Shown piece after piece: positions 52,524-59,722 of a stretch of DNA of 59,722 nt. Within the stretch, counting starts at the first letter, position 1; each line of letters starts with the position of its first letter. The notes below the pieces were generated by a model, which saw only the letters and a list, made by a program, of their open reading frames with translations, was not told the origin of the DNA and made no database searches. Source of the DNA: an uncultured Lachnospiraceae bacterium. GTDB taxonomy: Bacteria > Bacillota > Clostridia > Lachnospirales > Lachnospiraceae. The stretch lies in the NCBI GenBank assembly GCA_947576945.1, contig CANPTH010000021.1, positions 1 to 59,722 on the forward strand, written 5' to 3'. The position numbers and the translations under genes are program-made.

Positions 52524-53201
52524 CTATATATCCTCAATCTGCCAGTCAATCGGTGTTACACCGTTCGCTTTCAGAAATTCATTACACTGACTGAAATGCC
52601 TGCATCCAAAAAATCCACGATATGCCGACAATGGACTCGGATGCGGCGCCTTTAAGATCAAATGTCGTGGATTAGTCAACATGGGAATCTTACTTTGTGC
52701 CGGACGCCCCCAAAGCAGATAGACAACGGGCCTGTCCTGTGCATTTACTGCCTGGATGACTGCATCCGTAAACTGTTCCCAGCCCTTCCCCTGATGAGAA
52801 TTTGCCTGATGCGCCCGTACAGTCAGCACCGTGTTCAACAAAAGCACGCCCTGATCCGCCCATTTTTTCAGATAACCGTTATTCGGAATCGAACATCCCA
52901 GATCATCCTGCAATTCTTTATAGATGTTCTGCAGCGACGGTGGTATTTCTTTCTGGTCCTGTGGAACAGAAAAACTCATTCCATGAGCCTGATGCTCATT
53001 ATGATACGGATCCTGTCCCAGCAGAAGTACCTTTACTTCATTCAATGGAGTAAAATGAAACGCATTGAATATCTCTTCCGATGGCGGGTAGATTACCCGC
53101 ATGCTGTACTCTTCCCTGACAAATTTGTACAACTGCCTGTAGTAATCTTTGTGAAATTCCGGATCCAACACTGTTGCCCAATCATTACTTAACATTGCCA
53201 T
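52524..53201 (-). CDS. ung: Uracil-DNA glycosylase
   Basis: This 225-residue family 1 enzyme removes uracil from DNA. The catalytic Asp is in GQDPYH and the catalytic His in HPSPLSAYRGFFG. ATG at 53201 has GGGAG upstream, rather than an earlier TTG. It lies 19 bases after hisF. Confidence 0.96.
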   Translation of the reverse strand: MAMLSNDWATVLDPEFHKDYYRQLYKFVREEYSMRVIYPPSEEIFNAFHFTPLNEVKVLLLGQDPYHNEHQAHGMSFSVPQDQKEIPPSLQNIYKELQDDLGCSIPNNGYLKKWADQGVLLLNTVLTVRAHQANSHQGKGWEQFTDAVIQAVNAQDRPVVYLLWGRPAQSKIPMLTNPRHLILKAPHPSPLSAYRGFFGCRHFSQCNEFLKANGVTPIDWQIEDI

Positions 53202-53220
53202 ATTCTTGTCTCCCAATCAT

Positions 53221-53982
53221 CTATATTCTGACAGGAATTCCTTTCTCTTTCAGGAAATACTTTAAATCCCTGATCTCCAGCTCTTTAAAATGAAACAATG
53301 AAGCTGCCAGGGCCGCGTCTGCACCCCCCTCGGCAAATGCCTCATAAAAATGTTCCATAGTGCCTGCACCACCGGAAGCAATCACCGGAACAGATACACT
53401 GTCAGCGATCGCTCTGGTCAATTCCAGATCATATCCTGCCTTCGTCCCATCACCGTCCATACTGGTCAGAAGAATCTCCCCGGCGCCAAGCCTGTCCACC
53501 TGCATGGCCCATTCCACGGCATCAATTCCCATATCTACACGGCCGCCATTCTTATAGATGTTCCAGCCGCTTCCATCTGACCGTCGCTTTGCATCGATGG
53601 CGGCTACAACACACTGACTGCCGAATTTATCTGCCGCATCGGAGATCAGACGAGGATTCATAATGGCCGCGGAATTTACCGACACCTTATCGGCGCCTTC
53701 CCGCAGGATCGCCCTGAAATCCTCCACCGTACGAATCCCGCCTCCCACCGTAAAAGGAATGAAGACTCTCTCAGCGACTCTGCGAACCATTTCCACCGCT
53801 GTCGCCCTTGCATCGGAAGAAGCTGTAATATCCAAAAAAACCAGTTCATCCGCTCCCGATCTGTCATAGGCTGCCCCAACCTCAGCCGGGTCTCCGGCGT
53901 CCTTGAAATTTATAAAATTTACCCCTTTGACAACCCTGCCGTTCTTTACATCCAGGCAGGGAATAATTCTTTTCGTATGCAT
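53221..53982 (-). CDS. hisF: Imidazole glycerol phosphate synthase, cyclase subunit
   Basis: This 253-residue (beta/alpha)8 enzyme forms IGP and AICAR from PRFAR and ammonia. The catalytic Asp residues lie in [14 protein letters not shown] and [10 protein letters not shown]. It pairs with HisH, encoded just upstream. The other his genes are not in the window. Confidence 0.96.
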   Translation of the reverse strand: MHTKRIIPCLDVKNGRVVKGVNFINFKDAGDPAEVGAAYDRSGADELVFLDITASSDARATAVEMVRRVAERVFIPFTVGGGIRTVEDFRAILREGADKVSVNSAAIMNPRLISDAADKFGSQCVVAAIDAKRRSDGSGWNIYKNGGRVDMGIDAVEWAMQVDRLGAGEILLTSMDGDGTKAGYDLELTRAIADSVSVPVIASGGAGTMEHFYEAFAEGGADAALAASLFHFKELEIRDLKYFLKEKGIPVRI

Positions 53983-54027
53983 ATATTTCCACCAACTTTT
54001 GCAGATTTCCAGTGCACCGTAACCGCC

Positions 54028-54642
54028 TTAAACTCTGGTAATGTGCATGAAATTTCTGAGGATGCGCATTCCCACATCAGAACTTTTCTCCGGATGGAAC
54101 TGACAGGCGAATACATTTCCCCGCTCCACGGAAGCATGTATGCATGCTGCATATTCCGTCGTAGCCATAACAGTCTCTGGCTCATCTGCCTGCAGATAAT
54201 AGGAATGTACAAAATACACATAGGATTCTTCCTGTATCCCTTCGAACAGGCGTCCGGCTTTCGGATATCGCAGGGAATTCCATCCGATATGCGGGATCTT
54301 TAACCCAGCCTCTTCCGGCAGCCGTATAATCCTTCCCGGCAGAATCCCCAGCCCTTCCACGCCTTCACTTTCCTCACTGCTCTCAAATAACAACTGCAGT
54401 CCAAGACAAATCCCCAGAAAAGGAATATTTCGACTGACAGCCTCCCTGATCACATCGGTCAACCCATATTTATGGAGCTTTCCCATCGCATCCCCGAAAG
54501 ATCCTACTCCCGGAAGTATAATATGATCCGCAGAAAGAATCTCCTGCCTCTGCCTCGTCACCTTAACGCATCCGCCCAGCGACACGATGGCCTTTTCCAC
54601 ACTCCTGATATTACCTGCATCATAATCAATTACTGCAACCAT
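54028..54642 (-). CDS. hisH: Imidazole glycerol phosphate synthase, glutaminase subunit
   Basis: This 204-residue class I amidotransferase has its nucleophile Cys in LGICLGLQLLF and the His/Glu pair in CQFHPEKSS. It supplies ammonia to HisF. ATG at 54642 gives the family length; the longer frame overlaps the acidic-protein gene and is rejected. Confidence 0.95.
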   Translation of the reverse strand: MVAVIDYDAGNIRSVEKAIVSLGGCVKVTRQRQEILSADHIILPGVGSFGDAMGKLHKYGLTDVIREAVSRNIPFLGICLGLQLLFESSEESEGVEGLGILPGRIIRLPEEAGLKIPHIGWNSLRYPKAGRLFEGIQEESYVYFVHSYYLQADEPETVMATTEYAACIHASVERGNVFACQFHPEKSSDVGMRILRNFMHITRV

Positions 54643-54658
54643 CCTGAAACCTCTGCTC

Positions 54659-57562
54659 TTACAAATCACCTTCTGTATCCGGTTCTGAGGTATCTGAATT
54701 GTCGATTCTTTCAATGATCTCCTCTTCTTCCGGTAATATATCCTGCTTAACCTTCGGCTGCTCCGGTTCTGACTCTTCAACAGCCGTACCGTTAATGAGT
54801 CCGTACAATATCTCAGAATACGTCAGATCATCATCCGATGCCAGAATCTCCATCGCAGCTGCCTCCGATATACCATAATTTCCTGACAACTGTGCCAGAA
54901 TCTGCGCATAGATGCCATCCACTTCATCGGATACTCCATATTGCTGCGCCTCCACCCGGAACAGCTGATAGCGCTCCACACCTTCCAGCAGCGCATTCAG
55001 CGCCTCCGTCTCCATGCCCAGTTTACTGTAGTTCTCATAAGACCGAAGCTTTGCCCTTACCTGCAATATAATGTTGCTCTTCTGCAGCAGTTCCGTCTCC
55101 TCTTCGTTCAGCTCCTTGCCATAAAGAAGATCATACACCTTCTCATACTGTTTTTCTTCATATCTCTCACGTGCTTCCTGCTTCTGCATATATTCAGGAA
55201 TAAACATATTCACCACAATGATAGATGCCGCCACGGAAGTACAGAACAATACTACAAATATGATCTTGGTTCTGGAAATCCTCTTCTCCGGTACTTTCGG
55301 TTCCTCTGCTTTGGGCTTTTTCTCCTTCTTAGGTTTCTTAGGCTTCGGAGGTTTTTTCTCTTTTGCTTTCTTCTTAGAATCCTTCTCTTCCTTTTTCTTC
55401 TTTTTCTTTTCCTTTTTCTTCGCTTTCTTCTTATCCTCGGCGTTCAATTCATCCAACAATTCTCTGTTTTCGTCAGATAAAGTGCCGAGGAGCGCTCCAT
55501 CATCAGCTCCATCTGCATTTTTATCCGAAAGATCTTCCTCATCCTCAAGCAGGAATTCCAAAAATCTTCCAAAAGCGCCCTGCTTCTTTGGCATGTCATT
55601 CCCTTCCTTTGCCGCTTCATCCTTTGCTTTTTTCTCTCTGCTCTTTTTTTCTTTCCTTTTACGTTTTTCCTTTTTCTTAGACGGTTTCTCCTCTTCCTCT
55701 TTCGGCACGATCTCCCGGATCCTGGACTCCTCACCCTCCGCTGTCTCTTCCTGTCCCCAGAAATCAAAATCGTCGTTATTTTCCTCTGCTTCCTCCAGCG
55801 GATTATCCAGAAGAGCCATCATATCATCGTCTTCCATCAACCCATTGTCTGCTTTCTGCAGCAAATCGTTGATCTCCGAAAGATCTTCATCCTGTCCTAT
55901 GCCTGCCAAAAGCTCGGCCAGCCCCTCGTCATCTTCTCCCGGTTCTTCCAGTGCAAAATCATCTCCCAATAATCGGTCAATGTCCTCCTCTGACATGGTT
56001 TCTGCCGGTTCAATATCCGCATCTTCCAATTCCAACGCAGTCAGATCATCCGGCATCTCCTCCAGCATAGAATCTCCAACCGCCATTTCCTCCGGCATTT
56101 CATTATCTTCTGCCGGCAGGTCACTTTCAGGACTCTCTTCCTCCATCTGCACTTCATCCATCACTGTTTCCTCAGACAGATCATTTCCTTCCAGTCCCCA
56201 ATCCTCTAATTCAAAGTTCTCATCCTGATCCATCTCTTCCGGCAGAATATCCTCTTCCAGATTCCAATCATCCAAAGCACCGCTTTCATCCTGCATTGAC
56301 TCTTTCATGTCACTATCCTCTTCCAAGCCCCAATCATCACTTTCCGCTTCCTCTAATGTTTCCGATTTATTCGCCAAAAGTTCGTCTTCCAATGTCCGGT
56401 TCTCCACTTCAAATTCATCTTCTATTTCCAGTTCATCTGGTAAATCTGTCTCTCTTTGTACCTCTGCCTCCGAAAATACTGACTCATCTATCAGCTCATC
56501 TTCCAATAGATTATCCTCTTCTGACAGTCCCTCTACCGCCAAGGCTTCTTCCAACGGATCTTCTTCCAGAAGATTTGCTTCTTCTAATGCCCAATCTTCC
56601 AATCCTAATCCATCTCGTATCATTGACTCTTCCGGAAGATTCTCTTCCTCCAGCGCCAAATCGTCCAAAGCAAATTCCTCTGATAGATTTTCTTCTTCCA
56701 GTGCCCACTCGTCCAATGCGGATACTTCCGTTACTTCTGACTCGTCCAACAGATTTTCTTCTTCCAATGCCCATTCGTCTGTCTCGAACACTTCCTGCTC
56801 ATCTGTCTCTTCCTGCAGATTTCCTTCTTCCAGCGCCCACTCACTTATTTCAGACACTCCCGGCTCTTCTACCTCTTCCTGCAGATCTTCTTCCAACGCC
56901 CACTCCTCTATTTCAAGCGCTTCCTGTCCATCTGCCCCTTCCTCCAATGTCAGTGCCCACTCCTCTATTTTCTGCATTTCCTGCTCTTCTGTTTCTTCCT
57001 GCAGATCTTCTTCCAGTGTCCACTCTTCTATTTCAAGCGTTTCTTCTCTTTCCGGCTGTTCTGGCATACTTTCCTCACCCAGAATCCACCCGTCTGCTTC
57101 AAACGCATCTTCTCTTTCCGACTCTTCATCCCCAGCCGACACCCTGTTGTCTGACTTACGCTGTCCCGTCACATTGTCTATGTAATCCACATTGAAATCT
57201 GATACTGACATGATCTGTCCATCCGATTTCTCTTCGTGCTCCGGCAAACTATCCTGATCATGAATTTCCTCTTCCGGTTCAGCATTTCCTGTTGCCAGAT
57301 CCATACCCATGGAAGCAAACATCTCATCGATTTCATCCGCACTCATGGCCTTATTGGCTTCTGCCGACTCCATGCTTTCCTGCTGCTCTTCCGACACAGA
57401 ACTGCTCTCAGAAATCTCCCTGTTATCAGGCATATCTCCAATAGACGCAAACAGAACTTCAGGAGAGTCTTGTTCCTTTTTCTGCGGCTCCGTCTCCACT
57501 TTACTCTCGCCCGCCAGCAAATTTTTCAAAAGATTGTCTAAATATTCTTCGCTTGAACTCAT
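54659..57562 (-). CDS. Large acidic-repeat, single-pass membrane protein
   Basis: This 967-residue protein has no recognised family. Residues 1 to about 680 are strongly acidic, with about eleven copies of a roughly 21-residue repeat around EWALEEENL (EEWALEEDLQEE, DEWALEEENLSEE, EDWGLEGNDLSEE and others). A Lys-rich block (about 690-760) follows, then one membrane helix (about 767-787, FVVLFCTSVAASIIVVNMF) and a 180-residue helical tail that looks TPR-like, ending acidic. Basic charge before the helix suggests the acidic region is cytoplasmic. It is first in the operon with hisH, hisF, ung and lysA, 16 bases ahead of hisH. Confidence 0.75.
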   Translation of the reverse strand: MSSSEEYLDNLLKNLLAGESKVETEPQKKEQDSPEVLFASIGDMPDNREISESSSVSEEQQESMESAEANKAMSADEIDEMFASMGMDLATGNAEPEEEIHDQDSLPEHEEKSDGQIMSVSDFNVDYIDNVTGQRKSDNRVSAGDEESEREDAFEADGWILGEESMPEQPEREETLEIEEWTLEEDLQEETEEQEMQKIEEWALTLEEGADGQEALEIEEWALEEDLQEEVEEPGVSEISEWALEEGNLQEETDEQEVFETDEWALEEENLLDESEVTEVSALDEWALEEENLSEEFALDDLALEEENLPEESMIRDGLGLEDWALEEANLLEEDPLEEALAVEGLSEEDNLLEDELIDESVFSEAEVQRETDLPDELEIEDEFEVENRTLEDELLANKSETLEEAESDDWGLEEDSDMKESMQDESGALDDWNLEEDILPEEMDQDENFELEDWGLEGNDLSEETVMDEVQMEEESPESDLPAEDNEMPEEMAVGDSMLEEMPDDLTALELEDADIEPAETMSEEDIDRLLGDDFALEEPGEDDEGLAELLAGIGQDEDLSEINDLLQKADNGLMEDDDMMALLDNPLEEAEENNDDFDFWGQEETAEGEESRIREIVPKEEEEKPSKKKEKRKRKEKKSREKKAKDEAAKEGNDMPKKQGAFGRFLEFLLEDEEDLSDKNADGADDGALLGTLSDENRELLDELNAEDKKKAKKKEKKKKKKEEKDSKKKAKEKKPPKPKKPKKEKKPKAEEPKVPEKRISRTKIIFVVLFCTSVAASIIVVNMFIPEYMQKQEARERYEEKQYEKVYDLLYGKELNEEETELLQKSNIILQVRAKLRSYENYSKLGMETEALNALLEGVERYQLFRVEAQQYGVSDEVDGIYAQILAQLSGNYGISEAAAMEILASDDDLTYSEILYGLINGTAVEESEPEQPKVKQDILPEEEEIIERIDNSDTSEPDTEGDL

Positions 57563-57591
57563 AATTTCTCTCCAAAAAATTTTTCTGTCTC

Positions 57592-57620
57592 ATTTTAACA
57601 CATACTGCTTCATTACACAA
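57592..57620 (-). promoter_or_regulatory. Promoter of the acidic-protein/hisHF operon
   Basis: On the minus strand TTGTGT (57615-57620) and TAAAAT (57592-57597) are 17 bases apart, 30 bases before the start codon, which has GGAGAG upstream. Confidence 0.5.
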
Positions 57621-57653
57621 ATCTCTTTTAGCCCAACTATTGTTAAAATGCTC

Positions 57654-58436
57654 TCAACCTATAAACTCTATCGCATCTGCCTGAATTCCTGTTCCCCGGT
57701 CACTTATTTCTTCTCCTACCTGATGCAGCTTCGAATGAATCCGATATAAAAATGACTTTTGATTATAATAAACTATCTTCTCGAAGGGGAATCTGATAAC
57801 CGTAGGATACTCCATGCCAACGCCCAATTCCAACACACACAGTTCTCGGTTTATAATCCCCTGCAGCCACTTCGTATATCTTTCCCAGCTGTCTGAATAC
57901 CCCTCTTCTGCATACTTCGTAACACCCAGCTGGTTAAAACGCTGTTTGCTTCCACAATGAGTACAGACAGGCTCATGCAAATCTTTGATCGAAATTTCTT
58001 TCCTGTAATATTGCATGACAGCATCATAGCTCTCTTCTGGAATATCGCTTAGAATATGGCAACAGTTCTGATCACACTGCATTTTCCGAAAACCGCCGCA
58101 AGGTGTTACAATTCTGCTCTCATCATACCCTGCCGTATAAATGTAATCATCCATACACAAAGATACAATAAAATAGTCTTTGTCTTTAAGCAGCTCTCCT
58201 AAGTTATCATATGCTGTTTTCCATTTATTCTGCTTATTTCCGGCTAATACCATTTTCTGTAGAAAAGGTACGATCCAAATATATTCCTCGCGGCCGCCAA
58301 TCTCTTTCTCGATCTCCTGATAGCGGCAATCCTCCAATAATGTGCTCCAATCAAATTGGAATTCTTCTCCCAATCCAACAAGAACCTTCTCAGCCTTATT
58401 GATATTGTCAAACAGCAGTTCTCTCCCATCCTTCAT
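57654..58436 (-). CDS. Divergent sirtuin (SIR2)-like protein
   Basis: This 260-residue protein resembles SIR2-fold enzymes in its C-terminal half: a zinc-ribbon-like set of cysteines (C121 and C125/C126, C158 and C161), then VLELGVGMEYPTVIRFPFEKI, close to the sirtuin ELGVGFNTP region. The usual NAD-binding GAGxS stretch is not intact (LVGLGEEF), and the NxD/catalytic His region is altered (LCMDDYIY). It may bind NAD without deacetylating, or be inactive. Single gene between cheV and the acidic-protein operon. Confidence 0.5.
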   Translation of the reverse strand: MKDGRELLFDNINKAEKVLVGLGEEFQFDWSTLLEDCRYQEIEKEIGGREEYIWIVPFLQKMVLAGNKQNKWKTAYDNLGELLKDKDYFIVSLCMDDYIYTAGYDESRIVTPCGGFRKMQCDQNCCHILSDIPEESYDAVMQYYRKEISIKDLHEPVCTHCGSKQRFNQLGVTKYAEEGYSDSWERYTKWLQGIINRELCVLELGVGMEYPTVIRFPFEKIVYYNQKSFLYRIHSKLHQVGEEISDRGTGIQADAIEFIG

Positions 58437-58459
58437 CTGTCATCGACCACCCTCGTACC

Positions 58460-58492
58460 AAATAAAAGCCGGGAATTTCCCAGCCTTTATTT
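58460..58492. terminator. Terminator between cheV and the sirtuin-like gene
   Basis: AAATAAAAGCCGGGAA and TTTCCCAGCCTTTATTT form an imperfect AT/GC hairpin with T-rich ends on both strands, just downstream of cheV. Confidence 0.65.
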
Positions 58493-58520
58493 CCCTATAA
58501 ATATTTTGATTTATCATAAA

Positions 58521-59417
58521 TCAGTTCAAAACCAAATCATCCACTACACGTACCAGGTTTCCTATTTCCGGTTTTGAAAGCTGTGCATTAGCGCCAAGCG
58601 ATGCACCCTTTCTCTTCATTTCTTCATTTACCAGCGAAGAAAATATAACCACGGGAATGTCTTTCGTCTCTTCGTCCGACTTAATAAGCTTCGTGAGTCT
58701 GTGTCCGTCCATCAGCGGCATTTCAATATCCGTTATGACGCACTGTACATGCTGTTTCAGGGTTCCTTCCCTCTTACACTCCTGAATGACATCATATGCC
58801 TGCTGACCATTCTCCGTATGGATCAAGTTGACATACCCTGCCTTATGTAAGGAATCAACAATTAACTTATTCAACAACGGGGAATCCTCAGCAACTAAAA
58901 TAGGCACATCTATTCTATGTCTCTCGCCCAGCTCTTCTATATCTGTCATCTTAAGTCCGGTTTCCGGATTAATATCAGTAACGATCTTCTCGAAATCGAG
59001 AACTATGATCAGACGCTCATCAAACTTAATGATTCCTGTCGATACGCCTTCTTCTGTAGTAGATACAGCGGCACCCGGCTTAATAATATCCCTCCATGAA
59101 ACCCTGTGTATACCAATAACAGAATCAACATGAAACGCAATATCCAACTTATTAAAGTTTGTAATTATAAACAATCCTCCCGGCTCTGAAGTACCACGCT
59201 GCAGACAATTCTTAAGATCAATTGCCGTGATCATTGTATCACGCGGCATAAAAATACCTTCAATACTGGGATGTGCATTCGGTACCGGCGTTACATCTTC
59301 GTAGGTAATGATCTCTTTGATCTTAGCAACATTAATTCCGTACGCATTACCATCCAGCCTAAATTCAAGTACCTCCAGCTCATTAGTTCCATTTTCAAGC
59401 AGAATCTTCGTATCCAT
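58521..59417 (-). CDS. cheV: Chemotaxis coupling protein CheV
   Basis: This 298-residue protein has an N-terminal CheW domain (EVLEFRLDGNAYGINVAKIKEII, FNKLDIAFHVDSVIGIHRVSW) and a C-terminal receiver (ILVAEDSPLLNKL, phospho-acceptor Asp in CVITDIEMPLMDG, Lys in LSKPEIG). It couples chemoreceptors to CheA and adapts through phosphorylation, so the organism probably is or was motile. ATG at 59417 follows GAGGTGG. Confidence 0.94.
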   Translation of the reverse strand: MDTKILLENGTNELEVLEFRLDGNAYGINVAKIKEIITYEDVTPVPNAHPSIEGIFMPRDTMITAIDLKNCLQRGTSEPGGLFIITNFNKLDIAFHVDSVIGIHRVSWRDIIKPGAAVSTTEEGVSTGIIKFDERLIIVLDFEKIVTDINPETGLKMTDIEELGERHRIDVPILVAEDSPLLNKLIVDSLHKAGYVNLIHTENGQQAYDVIQECKREGTLKQHVQCVITDIEMPLMDGHRLTKLIKSDEETKDIPVVIFSSLVNEEMKRKGASLGANAQLSKPEIGNLVRVVDDLVLN

Positions 59418-59543
59418 GTAATCCACCTCACGTTATTGTTATATATTTAGATAATACATTCTAAATCTATCCAATTGCAAGTACATTTTTCATTTCCATA
59501 ACACAAAATCTACTGCAATCACAAATTCTATCCTATTATACCA

Positions 59544-59592
59544 CAAAAAAAATAAAAAAAAAACACTATTTGCATTTTTTCGCAAATAGTGT
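59544..59592 (-). terminator. Terminator of the rRNA operon
   Basis: ACACTATTTGC (59563-59573) pairs with GCAAATAGTGT (59582-59592); on the minus strand a long T-rich run follows. It lies about 110 bases after the 23S 3' end. Confidence 0.85.
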
Positions 59593-59702
59593 AAACAACT
59601 CTTTTTATCAGACGTACCCTCAAAACCGAACCTGATGATCTTCCTGCAATGATTTTTCCTATCCTTTGACCTGATCCTTCCGGACCAACTCTTATCTACT
59701 TT

Positions 59703-59722
59703 GGTTAAGCCCTCGACCGATT
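59703..59722 (-). rRNA. 23S rRNA, extreme 3' end (partial)
   Basis: The last 20 bases on the minus strand read AATCGGTCGAGGGCTTAACC, matching the typical firmicute 23S 3' terminus (AATAGGTCGAGGGCTTGACC). The gene continues beyond the right edge. No 5S sequence is seen between it and the terminator. Confidence 0.6.

Noticed and set aside
55218..57195. Long plus-strand open frames of about 300 residues opposite the acidic-protein gene
   Set aside because: They are Ser- or Pro/Leu-rich mirrors of the Glu/Asp-rich repeats and have no ribosome binding site or family motif.

Overview
The window looks like a chromosomal segment of an anaerobic, low-to-mid GC Firmicute, most likely a gut-type member of Lachnospiraceae (inferred from protein character, not from a search). 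Pointers are a complete rnfCDGEAB operon, pyruvate:ferredoxin and indolepyruvate:ferredoxin oxidoreductases, an oxygen-sensitive ribonucleotide reductase with NrdR boxes, a 4-hydroxybutyryl-CoA-dehydratase family enzyme, a YesM/YesN-type two-component pair and AGGAGG-type ribosome binding sites. Nearly all genes lie on the minus strand. The plus strand carries only citrate synthase, an AP2/HNH-like protein and an RNase H-fold exonuclease. No prophage, transposase or CRISPR array was seen.

Region 1 (1-21.6 kb) is a carbon-use locus. A sensor kinase and AraC-type regulator precede, across a terminator, a co-directional run of about 13 genes: a PPC-domain protein, an ABC sugar importer, an RraA-like protein, a TIM-barrel isomerase, a GH140-like glycosidase, a propeller-like protein, a zinc alcohol dehydrogenase, PFOR, a two-subunit UxaA-type sugar-acid dehydratase, an AbfD-type radical dehydratase and a GH13 alpha-glucosidase with a damaged 5' end. 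The order invites a hypothesis: sugar acid to 2-keto-3-deoxy acid, to acyl-CoA, to dehydrated acyl-CoA.

Region 2 (22-30.6 kb) is an aryl-acid and arylpyruvate operon: thioesterase, acyl-CoA ligase, Na+-solute symporter, iorA, iorB, paaK and an ACT-domain protein. Its promoter is overlapped base for base by a palindromic operator. A tandem repeat of 28-bp period lies before the ligase gene.

Region 3 (30.6-43.2 kb) holds nrdDG, a tRNA-Thr, pckA divergent from citrate synthase with a MITE-like element between them, a thrC-receiver-membrane protein operon, a SleB-like hydrolase and the AP2/HNH-like gene. Region 4 (43-49.6 kb) is the Rnf complex with an aldo/keto reductase-ferredoxin fusion and a GH25 lysozyme downstream. 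Region 5 (50-59.7 kb) holds the exonuclease, an operon with a giant acidic-repeat membrane protein, hisH, hisF, ung and lysA, a divergent sirtuin-like protein, cheV, and the 3' end of a 23S rRNA gene at the right edge.

Two non-coding signals stand out. One is a recurring module that ends in GCTTCGGAATGGAGG just before start codons and is preceded at two loci by hairpins whose arm sequences differ but whose pairing is kept. The other is the precise 28-bp tandem array.
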